From: Algoriphagus aquimarinus
GTDB taxonomy: Bacteria > Bacteroidota > Bacteroidia > Cytophagales > Cyclobacteriaceae
Assembly: GCF_007997215.1 (NCBI RefSeq)
Contig: NZ_VORW01000002.1
Span: 496,001 to 560,000, forward strand
Direction: 5' to 3'
DNA length: 64,000 nt
Shown here: in pieces, positions 25,949 through 34,980 of the stretch
Layout of the letters: the number at the start of each line of letters is the position of its first letter
Position numbering within the stretch: position 1 is the stretch's first letter
The notes under the pieces: generated by a model
What the model saw: the letters and a program-made list of their open reading frames with translations, nothing else
What the model was told of the DNA's origin: nothing
Databases searched by the model: none
Made by a program: the position numbers and the translations under genes

Positions 25949-28315
25949 CTAATCCTCAATTAGTGTTTCATTGAATAGTTTGAGAATTCTCTTGTACTCA
26001 TCCGTCCAAGAACTAGGTTCTACAAATCCGTGATCTTCTACCGGATAGATTGCCATTTCCCAGTTGTCTTTTCCTAGTTCGATAAAACGCTGTGAAAGTC
26101 TTACTACATCCTGGAAGTGTACATTCACATCGACCATTCCATGGGCCATCAGCAAGTTTCCTTTTAGGCCTTCGGCGAAGTAAATAGGAGAAGAACGACG
26201 GTATGCGATCGGATCTTCCTCTGGAGTGTTCAATATGTTGGCAGTATATCCATGATTGTAATGTGCCCAATCAGTAACCGAGCGAAGAGCTGCGCCAGAT
26301 TTAAAGGTGTCTGGCGCATTGAAAAGCGCCATCAAGGTGATAAAACCACCGTAGCTACCACCGTACAAACCAACTCTCTTGGGATCTACTCCATGAGATT
26401 CAACAAGATATTTTACCCCATCTACCTGATCAGAAAGGTCTTTTCCACCCATGTGGCGATAGATTCCTGTTCTCCAGTCACGACCGTATCCAGCGGATCC
26501 ACGGTAATCAATATCTAAAACAGTGTATCCCAAATCTGTCAACAGGTTGTGGAACATGTATTCTCTAAAGTAGCTGCTCCACCATTTATGGACGTTTTGT
26601 AAGTAACCAGCTCCATGAACGAATACCACAGCTGCACCATTATTTTTAGCAGGATCAGGAGTATACAGTCTAGCAGGTACTTGAGCTCCATCTTCTGCAG
26701 TGAATCGTACTATCTGAGGATCTCTCCAATTATAGGCTTTGAATTCTTCGCTTTGACCAGAAGTCAGCTGCTCGGCTTTTGCCCCAACTTTATTGTCTTG
26801 AAGATATAGTTCAGCAGGTTTGTTACTATAGGAGTATATGATTGCCAGCTTTTTCTCATCTGGAGAAATAGAAACCTCATTGTTACCTGTCATGGAAGTC
26901 AGCTTATCCATTTTCCCACCCATTACAGGCATCTTATAGAAATGGCGCTCACCTGGATCTACTTCAGAAGTTGTCAGGTACCATGATTTTTTGTCCTTGG
27001 AAAGAAATGGATCAAATACTTCATACTCACCTGAAGTAAGTGCTTTCTTTTTACCAGTGGTCACATCTAGTAAGTAGAGATGCGAATAACCTGATTCTTC
27101 AGACTGGAAATAGATGTGTTTATTATCTGGTAACCACCCCAGTGTTCCACCATAGAAAGATCTGCCAACTCCTGGGCCGGATATCCATGCTTCATCTCTT
27201 TGACGATCGAGGGTTGTCAATTTACCTGTCTGCAAATCTACAGAAGCAATCCAACGGTCTTTGTTATCTGCGGAGCCGATATTGACGATTGCATTTTTTC
27301 CATCAGGAGAGAAGTAAAGATTGGAGAACATCACATCTCTTTCTTTTTCTTCCCAGGTTTTATCCGGATAATCAGTGACGTAATCAGGCAAATCCTTGAT
27401 GCCTGGAAGCTCTGCCGCACTTAAGAAATAGACAGTGTCTCGTTGTAAATCATAAATTCCAATTTCAACCTTAGTAGGAGAGTTGCCTACTTTCGAACGT
27501 GCATTTAGATCGACTGTATATCCGGAAGCATCCACATAATCTGGTACTTTCGTGTTTTTGTTGGAGCCTGAGTTATAGATTGAAAAGGAGGCAAACTTGC
27601 CGTCTGGGGACAATTGGAGGTTACCTGGAGATTTCCCCTCTGTGTAATAGACGAATTCTTCTTTTTCAGATTGGTTGAAAGCCTCTCTGTAATCACTACG
27701 CATCTTAGCGTTTTCCTTGCGCTCACGTACTACGTTGAGCAGATTAAGATTCTCAGATTCTAACCACTCTACTTTATCATCGTCTTTGGATTTATCTTTA
27801 GGTTTTGACTCAGTGGAGATATTGGTTGCTTTTCTTACAGACTTACTAGCTCTGTTCCAGATATAAATATTACCCTTAGAAGTGAAGGCAATTTCTTGCT
27901 CATTTGCCAAGAACTCCGGATTGTTGAAATTCTCCGGCCATTCCAAAAGCACTTCTGAAGTCCGGGAAGACATATTCTCCAGCATAAGTTTTTTATCCTC
28001 CTGATAGACTCGCAGTGACCTGTCAGTATTAAATTCCTGTCCGTCACGTTCGTTGGATTTCATTTCTGTCCAACCCACTTTAGAGATTGCTCCTTTGCTA
28101 GACAAGGCTAATTTGTATAAGGAATCTGCAGGATCTTTAGCTTGATTATATCTGAAGTAAATGGTTTGGGAATCATCGCTCCAGGAGGCATTGGAAGGGA
28201 AAGTTCCCATCCAGACCGGATCTCGCATGATGTATTCTACACTTAAATTTGACTGCGCCTGAGCTTGCAAAAAGACAATGCATAGCAAAGGCAGAAACAG
28301 TAGTTTTCGCTGCAT
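25949..28315 (-). CDS. S9-family prolyl oligopeptidase/dipeptidyl peptidase
   Basis: 788 residues with a signal peptide (cleavage near QAQA, residue ~20). The N-terminal half is a DPP IV-type beta-propeller (repeated SPDGK blades and the GSNKNTK, GWLPDNKHIYF segments). The C-terminal alpha/beta-hydrolase carries the triad: Ser in GLYGGSYGGFITL, Asp in AHGMVDVNVHF and His in PVEDHGFVEP. It is exported and would trim dipeptides from peptides in the periplasm. A single gene with its own terminator. No oddities. Confidence 0.93.
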   Translation of the reverse strand: MQRKLLFLPLLCIVFLQAQAQSNLSVEYIMRDPVWMGTFPSNASWSDDSQTIYFRYNQAKDPADSLYKLALSSKGAISKVGWTEMKSNERDGQEFNTDRSLRVYQEDKKLMLENMSSRTSEVLLEWPENFNNPEFLANEQEIAFTSKGNIYIWNRASKSVRKATNISTESKPKDKSKDDDKVEWLESENLNLLNVVRERKENAKMRSDYREAFNQSEKEEFVYYTEGKSPGNLQLSPDGKFASFSIYNSGSNKNTKVPDYVDASGYTVDLNARSKVGNSPTKVEIGIYDLQRDTVYFLSAAELPGIKDLPDYVTDYPDKTWEEKERDVMFSNLYFSPDGKNAIVNIGSADNKDRWIASVDLQTGKLTTLDRQRDEAWISGPGVGRSFYGGTLGWLPDNKHIYFQSEESGYSHLYLLDVTTGKKKALTSGEYEVFDPFLSKDKKSWYLTTSEVDPGERHFYKMPVMGGKMDKLTSMTGNNEVSISPDEKKLAIIYSYSNKPAELYLQDNKVGAKAEQLTSGQSEEFKAYNWRDPQIVRFTAEDGAQVPARLYTPDPAKNNGAAVVFVHGAGYLQNVHKWWSSYFREYMFHNLLTDLGYTVLDIDYRGSAGYGRDWRTGIYRHMGGKDLSDQVDGVKYLVESHGVDPKRVGLYGGSYGGFITLMALFNAPDTFKSGAALRSVTDWAHYNHGYTANILNTPEEDPIAYRRSSPIYFAEGLKGNLLMAHGMVDVNVHFQDVVRLSQRFIELGKDNWEMAIYPVEDHGFVEPSSWTDEYKRILKLFNETLIED

Positions 28316-28342
28316 ATTCGTATGGGTTTGTTTATTCTGTAA

Positions 28343-28678
28343 TCAATTAATTGCTTCAAGGAACTGATGTAGCTCAGTTTCAATTTCGATAAGTTGAGCT
28401 TGAAGGTTTTCGTTTAGTTCCTGATAATCGTCTAGGCTTTTCTCAATTTCTTCCAAAATTTTACGGGTTTTTTGAGCTCCTATATAGATCATAGTAGGCT
28501 TCGCTTTGTGGCAGCGTTTTTTGATGGTACTAAAATCATTTTTTTTATAAAAATCATCTAGTTCCTTCAAATCCTGTATGTTCGTTTCTAAAATTATCTG
28601 AACCATCTCTCTAATCATTTCAGGCTCATCTTCGCCAAAATAATGATAAATCGATTGTTCACTTATAAGTTGATACAT
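28343..28678 (-). CDS. Orphan histidine phosphotransfer (HPt) protein
   Basis: 111 residues, all helical. The HPt motif KKRCHKAKPTMIYIGA places the phospho-acceptor at His57, followed by the family's Lys at +1 and +3 and Gly at +9. A helix-forming acidic C terminus completes a four-helix bundle. HPt proteins shuttle phosphoryl groups between hybrid kinases and response regulators. No hybrid kinase is beside it. The PAS kinase/receiver pair at 12108-15113 is the only other two-component set in the window, and no link can be shown. Confidence 0.87.
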   Translation of the reverse strand: MYQLISEQSIYHYFGEDEPEMIREMVQIILETNIQDLKELDDFYKKNDFSTIKKRCHKAKPTMIYIGAQKTRKILEEIEKSLDDYQELNENLQAQLIEIETELHQFLEAIN

Positions 28679-28821
28679 AACTGGGTGAAAAAGGGTCTAG
28701 GCTGTAAAAAAATGATTTAATCCTTCTTCATAAAATTAGACACATTTTTGAAAAAGTATAATTTAAAACTAATGTCTTTCAAAAATTCATGAACATTTAT
28801 CTTAAATAACCCATGATTGGC

Positions 28822-28829
28822 TAATTTTG
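28822..28829 (+). promoter_or_regulatory. Candidate -7 box TAATTTTG
   Basis: TAATTTTG fits the Bacteroidota -7 consensus TAnnTTTG and lies 30 bases before the ATG at 28859. No convincing -33 TTG was found at the expected spacing. Confidence 0.3.
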
Positions 28830-28858
28830 CTCTCCATCTAGTCAAAAATCAATTTAAA

Positions 28859-29017
28859 ATGCCAAGGAATAAAAAGATATTTTTGATTCTGTTCGTGATA
28901 TTCATGTTGATCATGTGCTATATCGGATATGACATTTCGCAGAGAACTACTTTCCCAGGTTCCAAAGGAAATCTGGAGCAGCGAATAGGTGATGAATTAG
29001 AGAATGGAGGAAAGTAG
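28859..29017 (+). CDS. Small single-pass membrane protein, unknown function
   Basis: 52 residues from the ATG at 28859: a basic start (PRNKK), one hydrophobic helix (IFLILFVIFMLIMCYIGY), and a short polar tail ending ELENGGK. An in-frame Met 14 codons upstream is rejected because its extra residues precede the basic N terminus and overlap the promoter-like box. Not recognised as a named family. Confidence 0.6.
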   Translation: MPRNKKIFLILFVIFMLIMCYIGYDISQRTTFPGSKGNLEQRIGDELENGGK

Positions 29018-29087
29018 ACTTTACATACTCTTTTTCGCTGAAGGGATTACACGTACTCGGTAGCCTTACTGAGATAAAACTAACTCA

Positions 29088-29735
29088 ATGGATAACTTAA
29101 TGACTCGCCAACTTGACCTTATTTTACGTGAGGGAGAAGTGGATTTTGAGCGAGATTTTGAATTAGAATTAGAACCAAAATACTTGGATAAAAAAGGTCG
29201 GAATTGGCTAACTGAAATCTACGGGGATTTGGGTGGTGTGGGTGAGTTTCCATTGTTGGAAAAACTAAAATTTGACTTCAAAATCGGCCGAAATTTATTT
29301 GTGTACAACGAGGAATTACACTTCAATAGATACAGACTAATTACCTTTAGATCAGATCTTTATTCAGAGTTAAATTTTCCGTTCACTGAAACTCAAAAGC
29401 GTCTATCCAGAAGCTATGAGAAGGAATGTCTGAAGGTGGGAATGCAGCACAGAATCTGGAATGGAGCACCTATTGCCAAGCATTGCTTTGGCGAAGCAAA
29501 TGAGCCTGGAGACTTCTCAGGAAATGGTGCAAGTGGGTGGAAACTTACTGCTTACAACGATGCTCAATTTGATCTGCAGACTAGGATTCATGGGTATAAA
29601 CTTTTCCGAATCACACCATTCGAAACGCTCATGACTGGAGGTTCCTTGAAGCGATTGGATCAATTGCTTATTAATCCAAAAGAGGAACAGCGGGCTATGC
29701 TTTTAAATTGGTTTAATCGAAAATACCAAGGGTAA
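29088..29735 (+). CDS. Hypothetical protein, 215 aa
   Basis: A cytoplasmic protein without signal peptide, membrane helix or motif that I recognise. It is rich in charged residues (N-terminal ELELEPKYLDKKGRNW) with an aromatic central part and a Trp/Lys/Arg C terminus (LNWFNRKYQG). It begins with MDNLMTRQLD; a start at the internal Met5 is also possible. A long repeat block follows directly. Confidence 0.6.
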   Translation: MDNLMTRQLDLILREGEVDFERDFELELEPKYLDKKGRNWLTEIYGDLGGVGEFPLLEKLKFDFKIGRNLFVYNEELHFNRYRLITFRSDLYSELNFPFTETQKRLSRSYEKECLKVGMQHRIWNGAPIAKHCFGEANEPGDFSGNGASGWKLTAYNDAQFDLQTRIHGYKLFRITPFETLMTGGSLKRLDQLLINPKEEQRAMLLNWFNRKYQG

Positions 29736-29779
29736 AACTATTGCAGTTGACGACATAAAAGTTAATGCGCGCTGTAAAA

Positions 29780-30405
29780 CCTGAAAGCTTTATGCCCTTT
29801 GTTCCTTCTGTGGTTCAAAAAATTCTACCACAAAAGGAATAAAGAGAACAAAATAGGTAGGCTTCTTACATGTAGATCATGTGCCATTTTTAAGACTATG
29901 AAAACTATGTGGCTATGTGGTTTAAAAATTACCGCATAGTCACATAGAAAACATAGAAAAATGATCTGTGAAAACTTTATGCCCTTTGTGACTTTTGTGG
30001 TTCAAAAAATTCTACCACAAAAGTCACAAAGAAAACAAAGCTACGGGATCTGCTCTAGGTGATGCTTTGCCATTTTCTAAGCTATGAAAACTATGTGGCT
30101 ATGTGATTTAAAAATTACCACATAGTCACATAGAAAACATAGAAAAATGATCTGTGAAAACTTTATGCCCTTTGTGACTTTTGTGGTTCAAAAAATTCTA
30201 CCACAAAAGTCACAAAGAAAACAAAGCTACGGGATCTGCTCTAGGTGATGCTTTGCCATTTTCTAAGCTATGAAAACTATGTGGCTATGTGATTTAAAAA
30301 TTACCGCTTAGCCACATAGAAAACATAGCCAATAATCTTACGACATAGGTCAATGGTGTAGCTTCAAAAGCTTTATGCCCTTTGTTCCTTTTGTGGTGAA
30401 AAACC
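29780..30405. repeat. 186-bp tandem repeats with long palindromes
   Basis: The word TATGCCCTTTG recurs at 29791, 29978, 30164 and 30374 (steps of 187, 186 and 210). The middle two periods are almost identical. Each holds a perfect 18-bp inverted repeat (29984-30001 with 30014-30031, and the +186 copy 30170-30187 with 30200-30217, 12-nt loop). Each also has a second near-palindrome with CTATGTG/CACATAG arms (for example around 30092-30135). The block fills the 681-base spacer between the hypothetical gene and the deoxynucleoside kinase stop. No gene is seen in it. Confidence 0.9.
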
Positions 30406-30416
30406 TTTAACCTAGC

Positions 30417-31034
30417 TTAAGAAAACAACCCAAATATTTCCCGCTCGACTTTTTCCACCACGAAAGAGAAATCATCCGGATTCTCTACAAAATCCAAGTT
30501 ATTTACATCTATAATCAATAGTTTCCCCTCGGTATAGCCAGCGATCCATTCCTCGTAGTGCGTATTGAGGTTTTTCAGATAGTCTATGCGCATCGTAGTC
30601 TCATAACTTCTTCCTCGTTTTTCTATTTGACCCACGAGCTTAGGAATGTCTGCTTTCAGATAGATCAGCAGATCTGGCGCTTTCACATGTGCAATCATAC
30701 TAGAAAATAGGCTTTGGTAATTTTCGTAATCTCGCTCAGTCAGAAGCTGACTTTTGTAGAGATTAGCAGCGAAAATATACGCATCTTCATAGATCGTTCT
30801 ATCCTGAATGGTTGGCGTTTTGCTCTCCTGAATTTTCTTTATTTGATTGAAACGAGAGTTGAGAAAATATACCTGTAGATGAAAAGCCCACCTCTTCATA
30901 TCTTCATAAAAGTCAGGGAGATAAGGGTTATTGTCTACAGCTTCAAATTCAGCTTTCCAACCATAGTGTTTGGCGAGTTTTTCGGTAAGCGTAGTCTTGC
31001 CACTACCTATATTTCCGGATACAGCGATGTGCAT
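30417..31034 (-). CDS. Deoxynucleoside kinase (dNK family)
   Basis: 205 residues. P-loop SGNIGSGKTTL at residues 6-16; the QDRTIYEDAYIFA block (the DRS-like DR motif) and the lid region ending EKRGRSYETT, with a bound-nucleoside segment, match the deoxyadenosine/deoxyguanosine kinase family (dNK). It salvages deoxynucleosides in the cytoplasm. It begins 6 bases after the stop of the dehydrogenase gene upstream, so the two form an operon. Confidence 0.9.
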   Translation of the reverse strand: MHIAVSGNIGSGKTTLTEKLAKHYGWKAEFEAVDNNPYLPDFYEDMKRWAFHLQVYFLNSRFNQIKKIQESKTPTIQDRTIYEDAYIFAANLYKSQLLTERDYENYQSLFSSMIAHVKAPDLLIYLKADIPKLVGQIEKRGRSYETTMRIDYLKNLNTHYEEWIAGYTEGKLLIIDVNNLDFVENPDDFSFVVEKVEREIFGLFS

Positions 31035-31040
31035 TATTTC

Positions 31041-31931
31041 TTATTTTGTGAAGCGAGGTGAAACGACAGAATCTTTGCTTCCAGCAGCGTATTTATAAAA
31101 TCCTTCGCCTGATTTCACTCCTTTGAAGCCTGCTTCTACCATATTAACTAACAATGGGCAAGGAGCATATTTTGGATTGCCAAAGCCATCGTGAAGTACT
31201 CTTAATATAGAAAGGCAAACGTCTAATCCGATGAAATCTGCTAATTGAAGAGGGCCCATAGGATGTGCCATTCCAAGTTTCATTACCGTATCAATTTCGT
31301 GAACTCCAGCCACCCCTTCGAAAAGTGAATATATCGCTTCGTTGATCATCGGCATCAAAATTCTATTTGCCACAAATCCAGGGTAATCATTCACTTCCAC
31401 TGGATCTTTAGAGAGCTTGCTGGATAAAGCCATGATTTTAGCCGTTACCTCATCCGAAGTCGCATAGCCACGAATCACTTCCACGAGTTTCATTACGGGA
31501 ACTGGATTCATGAAGTGCATACCAATGACCTGTTCAGGTCTCTTCGTTGCTGCTGCTATTTTTGTAATAGAAATGGAGGAGGTATTACTTGCTAGAATAG
31601 CCGATTCAGGGCTGAATTGATCTATTTTTCTAAATATTTCAAGCTTGAGATCCATATTCTCAGTAGCCGCTTCTACCACCAAATCAGCAGATTTAACTCC
31701 TGCTTCCAAGTCAGTGAATGTTTGTATTCTCCCCAGCGCTGCATTTTTCTCGTCCTCCGAAATCAATCCTTTACCTACTTGTCTATCTAGATTTTTGGTG
31801 ATTGTAGCCAATGCTTTGTCCAAAAATTCCTGCTTAATATCGATCAGGCTGACGTTATAGCTATGTTGCGCAAAAACATGCGCAATGCCATTTCCCATAG
31901 TTCCAGAACCAATGACGGAGATGTTTTTCAT
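31041..31931 (-). CDS. 3-hydroxyacyl-CoA (3-hydroxybutyryl-CoA) dehydrogenase
   Basis: 296 residues. The N-terminal Rossmann domain has VIGSGTMGNGIAHVFA (NAD-binding) with the aspartate at the end of beta-2. NTSSISITKIAAATKRPEQVIGMHFMNPVPVM contains the catalytic His and family signature. The C-terminal domain has the VNDYPGFVANRILMPMINEA and GVAGVHEIDTVMKLGMAHPMGP blocks. The length is that of single-domain FadB2/Hbd enzymes in fatty-acid or butyrate metabolism. First gene of the two-gene operon with the deoxynucleoside kinase; there is no obvious functional link between them. Confidence 0.93.
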   Translation of the reverse strand: MKNISVIGSGTMGNGIAHVFAQHSYNVSLIDIKQEFLDKALATITKNLDRQVGKGLISEDEKNAALGRIQTFTDLEAGVKSADLVVEAATENMDLKLEIFRKIDQFSPESAILASNTSSISITKIAAATKRPEQVIGMHFMNPVPVMKLVEVIRGYATSDEVTAKIMALSSKLSKDPVEVNDYPGFVANRILMPMINEAIYSLFEGVAGVHEIDTVMKLGMAHPMGPLQLADFIGLDVCLSILRVLHDGFGNPKYAPCPLLVNMVEAGFKGVKSGEGFYKYAAGSKDSVVSPRFTK

Positions 31932-32168
31932 AATGCGGTAATAAAATTTAAAGTTACAATTTGGGTCTTCTTCAGTGGATATATCCAGTTGAAAGGCTCA
32001 AAGCTACTCCTGACTAATAGTATATCCAATTTTTTAACTTTCAATTCCTGACTTTGTTTGTCACAGAAGTTCAGTTTCAAACTGCGATTATTGCCTACCT
32101 TTAGGCCATGAAATCGAGCATTACTTAACCGTCACACAGTGGGATGATTATTTACCATGCGAGATTCC

Positions 32169-32186
32169 TCCCGATAGCTATCGGGA
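32169..32186. repeat. Perfect 18-bp palindrome upstream of cvfB
   Basis: TCCCGATAG (32169-32177) is complementary to CTATCGGGA (32178-32186) with no spacer, 28 bases before the cvfB start. A one-mismatch relative (CCAATAGCTATCGG, 5419-5432) lies upstream of the Gfo/Idh/MocA gene. Confidence 0.75.
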
Positions 32187-32213
32187 TGACCTTCGAAAGA
32201 AAAATACATACAC

Positions 32214-33050
32214 ATGAAAGAACTTGGTTTAATCTCAAAATTACCCATCAATAGATTTACAGACTTCGGAGCTTATTTAGCTTTGAGTTCTGGAGAAGAA
32301 CTTTTACTTCCTAAAGGATACCTTCTTGGCGAGGAAAAAGAGGGAGATGAGATCGAAGTGTTTGTGTACACTGATAGTGAAGATCGTCCTGTCGCTGTGA
32401 CTCAAAAACCACTGGCATTGTTAGATGAATTTGCTGTTTTGGAGGCCAAAGAAGTTACTTCCTTTGGTGCATTTGTAGATTGGGGACTTCCAAAGGATCT
32501 TTTTGTTCCAAAATCTGAAATGGGTAAAAACATGGAGGTAGGTCAGAAATACCTGATCAAGATTTGTGTGGATTTCAAGACAAATAGACTCATCGGAGTC
32601 AATAAGTACAGAGATTTCTTGCGTTTGGCTCCCTTTGATTGGGAAGAGGGGAAAGAACTCGAAGGGATGATCTTTGAAGAAACTGACCTTGGCTTCAAGG
32701 TTTTGATCGATAGTGAATTCGAAGGCTTACTCTTCAAAAATGAGGTTTTTCAGCCCTTGGAGATTGGTGAGATCCGAAAAGTATATGTGAAAAAGAACCG
32801 TGAAGATGGTAAACTTGATTTGCAATTATTATCTCCTGGCCGGGTGAAGTATGACGAAGGATCAGAAAAAATACTTGCTATTTTGGAATCAAAAGGTTTT
32901 TTGCCTTTGCATGATAAATCAACTCCTGAGGAGATTCAGGAGCAATTGAGTATGAGCAAGAAGCATTTCAAACAATGTATTGGTCAACTGTACAAAGCCA
33001 GAATGATCCAAATCGAAGCTGACGGGATCAGACTAAACGCATCGAATTAA
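32214..33050 (+). CDS. cvfB: CvfB-family S1 RNA-binding protein
   Basis: 278 residues composed of successive S1-like OB folds (about residues 5-60, 70-135, 145-205) followed by a C-terminal winged-helix (~220-275, DKSTPEEIQEQLSMSKKHFKQCIG). The start is ATG at 32214. This order is that of CvfB/YitL proteins, which bind RNA and influence virulence gene expression in Gram-positive bacteria; the role in Bacteroidota is not known. Its last 23 bases overlap the convergent ArsC-like gene. Confidence 0.87.
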   Translation: MKELGLISKLPINRFTDFGAYLALSSGEELLLPKGYLLGEEKEGDEIEVFVYTDSEDRPVAVTQKPLALLDEFAVLEAKEVTSFGAFVDWGLPKDLFVPKSEMGKNMEVGQKYLIKICVDFKTNRLIGVNKYRDFLRLAPFDWEEGKELEGMIFEETDLGFKVLIDSEFEGLLFKNEVFQPLEIGEIRKVYVKKNREDGKLDLQLLSPGRVKYDEGSEKILAILESKGFLPLHDKSTPEEIQEQLSMSKKHFKQCIGQLYKARMIQIEADGIRLNASN

Positions 33051-33402
33051 GCTTCAAGATATCAGTGGGAGTGAGGCAGAGAATTGCATTTCTTCGAAGA
33101 CAAGCTATGGGAGCCTTGATCAGATTAGGAGATTTGATCAGGATATTCAGCCAGCTTTCATCATCCCAGTTTTTTCCTGCAATGAATCGCTGGTAATCTG
33201 GATGAGCTCTGTTGAGTAGATCCTTAGCTCTGAGGTTTAATTTTACTAAAAGAGTATTCCATTGGGTAGCCGTTAGCTTTTCCTTACTCAGGTCAATTGT
33301 ATTGACAAAGGGAGAAATTGACTTAGCATAAGCTAGTGTCTGCTTATCTACCAACTGCGTAGGAGAATGATAGAAATACAATTCTGAAGGGTGAGTTTTC
33401 AT
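33028..33402 (-). CDS. ArsC/Spx-like thioredoxin-fold protein lacking the catalytic Cys
   Basis: 124 residues. The fold pattern ELYFYHSPTQLVDKQTLAYAKSISPFVNTIDLSKEKLTATQWNTLL is that of the arsenate reductase (ArsC)/Spx family. In true ArsC the first loop reads CxxC or Cx; here it is HSPTQ with no Cys, so reductase chemistry is unlikely. The only Cys residues are in the C-terminal half (PIACLRRNAILC). The gene is convergent with cvfB, and the last 23 bases overlap. It may be a scaffold or regulatory relative. Confidence 0.65.
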   Translation of the reverse strand: MKTHPSELYFYHSPTQLVDKQTLAYAKSISPFVNTIDLSKEKLTATQWNTLLVKLNLRAKDLLNRAHPDYQRFIAGKNWDDESWLNILIKSPNLIKAPIACLRRNAILCLTPTDILKLNSMRLV

Positions 33403-33506
33403 AGCTATTAGGGTTTATGTTTCTCATAAGATACTGAATATCTATGTTTTATAAAAGAGTTAATTTTCTCTATTAGCAGATAAACATCATTTAACTTTCA
33501 TAAATA

Positions 33507-34001
33507 TTGGAAATTGACCTTGAAAATTTCGGTAAAGAGAGTAGATCAGAATATTCTTCTCATCAAAAATTAAGAGCTAGACTTAGAAAAGTAAAGCCTA
33601 AAGTTTTGGACGAAAGGTTTGAAGAATTACATGAGGAGGCCTTCAGCGGAATAGATTGTTTGGACTGTGCTAATTGCTGTAAGACCACAAGTCCTATTTT
33701 TCTGAATACAGATATTGATCGCTTGGCGAAAGTATTTCGAATGAAAAGCAGTGCTTTTATAGATGAGTATCTGCATCGGGATGAGGAAGGAGATTTTGTA
33801 TTGAATTCTTCTCCTTGTACTTTTCTTGGTGCCGATAATAAATGTTTGGTCTATGAAGATCGACCCAAGGCATGCCGGGAGTATCCACACACTAATCGAA
33901 AAAAAATGCATGGTATTTTGGAGCTTTCACTTAAAAATACGCTCGTTTGTCCTGCAGTTTTCAAAATTTTCCAGCAGATTGGGAAGGATTATAGGAAGTA
34001 A
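33507..34001 (+). CDS. YkgJ-family Cys-cluster protein (zinc/iron-cluster-binding)
   Basis: 164 residues. The family motif is present as CLDCANCC near residue 50, then SSPCTFLGADNKCLVYEDRPKACREYPH, and a C-terminal LVCPAVFK Cys. That is the YkgJ/UPF0153 arrangement of eight conserved Cys that binds metal or an iron-sulfur cluster; the biological role is unknown. The only plausible start is TTG at 33507, because no in-frame ATG occurs before residue ~77 and homologous proteins begin just before the MEIDLENF-like segment. Confidence 0.8.
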   Translation: MEIDLENFGKESRSEYSSHQKLRARLRKVKPKVLDERFEELHEEAFSGIDCLDCANCCKTTSPIFLNTDIDRLAKVFRMKSSAFIDEYLHRDEEGDFVLNSSPCTFLGADNKCLVYEDRPKACREYPHTNRKKMHGILELSLKNTLVCPAVFKIFQQIGKDYRK

Positions 34002-34047
34002 TGCAATTCTTTTGCTTTTTTGAAACCGTAAACCTATTAATAATATT

Positions 34048-34980
34048 ATGCAAAATCAGGAAGCACATTTCCTAGGAGTGGATGTGGGGGGAACTCACTT
34101 GAAAATTGGCCTTGTAGATAGAGAAGGCAATATTTTAGACTTTGTGAAAGAAGATACCACTTCTTATCGTGATCATCCTGAGGGATTTGGAACTGCTTTT
34201 ATTGCAGGTTTGGAGAAGTATCTTACCAAATATCCCCAAGTAAAAAATGTTGGAATCGGCCTTCCTGGCATGATTTCAAAAGATAGAACCACTGCTCTAG
34301 AGATCCCTGCAATACCAACATTGAACGGGTTTAACCTGAAAGGGAGCTTAGAGGAAAAATATCCTAATTATGAGTTTGCCCTTGAGAATGATGCTGCAGC
34401 AGCTGCAATAGGTGAGTTTTATTTTGGCAAGGATGATCCTTCTCAAAATTTCCTGTTTATCACTATGGGAACTGGGATTGGTAGTGCTTTGGTTTTGGAC
34501 GGACAGGTGTTCAAAGGATCCAGAGGCAACGCTATGGAAATGGGGCATATGCTTTCTAAAGGAGCTGCAAGACTGGAGACTCTTATAGGAAGACAAGGCA
34601 TTTTGAATATAATGTCTCGCCTCATAGATGCTTATCCTGAGAAGGCCGGCGTATTAGTTGGTGCAGAATTAGGTACGCATCTGTTGGTGGACACAGCTAA
34701 AGCTGGAAATCCAGTTTCCTTGATGGTTTTTGAAGAAGTAGCAAGAATTTTGGGAGAGGCGATTGTATCGGCTATCCGAATTCTAGATGTGACTGACGTG
34801 TATTTTGGCGGTGGAATCTCAGCAGGACTGGAATTTATGATGCCTACACTTGACCGCACGATCAAGCAATATTTGACACAGTATTATGGCAAGGACTTGG
34901 TTTTGAAAAAAGCTACTCTTGAAAATAACGCAGGTACGCTGGGAGCAGCGGCATTGTGTTTTATGGGTTCTGGGTTGTAA
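34048..34980 (+). CDS. ROK-family sugar kinase (glucokinase-like)
   Basis: 310 residues. Actin-type fold with phosphate-1 motif LGVDVGGTHLKIGLVDREG (residues ~9-27), ENDAAAAAIGEFYFG (catalytic Asp at ENDA), and the ATP-site GTGIGSALVLDGQVFKG block. The sugar-binding Glu and His are in AMEMGHML. The ROK zinc motif CxCGxxGC is missing, as in several glucokinase branches. Likely phosphorylates glucose or a related hexose in the cytoplasm. Its 3' end overlaps the convergent lipoprotein gene by 20 bases. Confidence 0.85.
   Translation: MQNQEAHFLGVDVGGTHLKIGLVDREGNILDFVKEDTTSYRDHPEGFGTAFIAGLEKYLTKYPQVKNVGIGLPGMISKDRTTALEIPAIPTLNGFNLKGSLEEKYPNYEFALENDAAAAAIGEFYFGKDDPSQNFLFITMGTGIGSALVLDGQVFKGSRGNAMEMGHMLSKGAARLETLIGRQGILNIMSRLIDAYPEKAGVLVGAELGTHLLVDTAKAGNPVSLMVFEEVARILGEAIVSAIRILDVTDVYFGGGISAGLEFMMPTLDRTIKQYLTQYYGKDLVLKKATLENNAGTLGAAALCFMGSGL

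Noticed and set aside
29780..30405. CRISPR-like array
   Set aside because: The units are 186 bp and near-identical throughout, with no constant short repeat and variable spacer pattern and no cas genes nearby.
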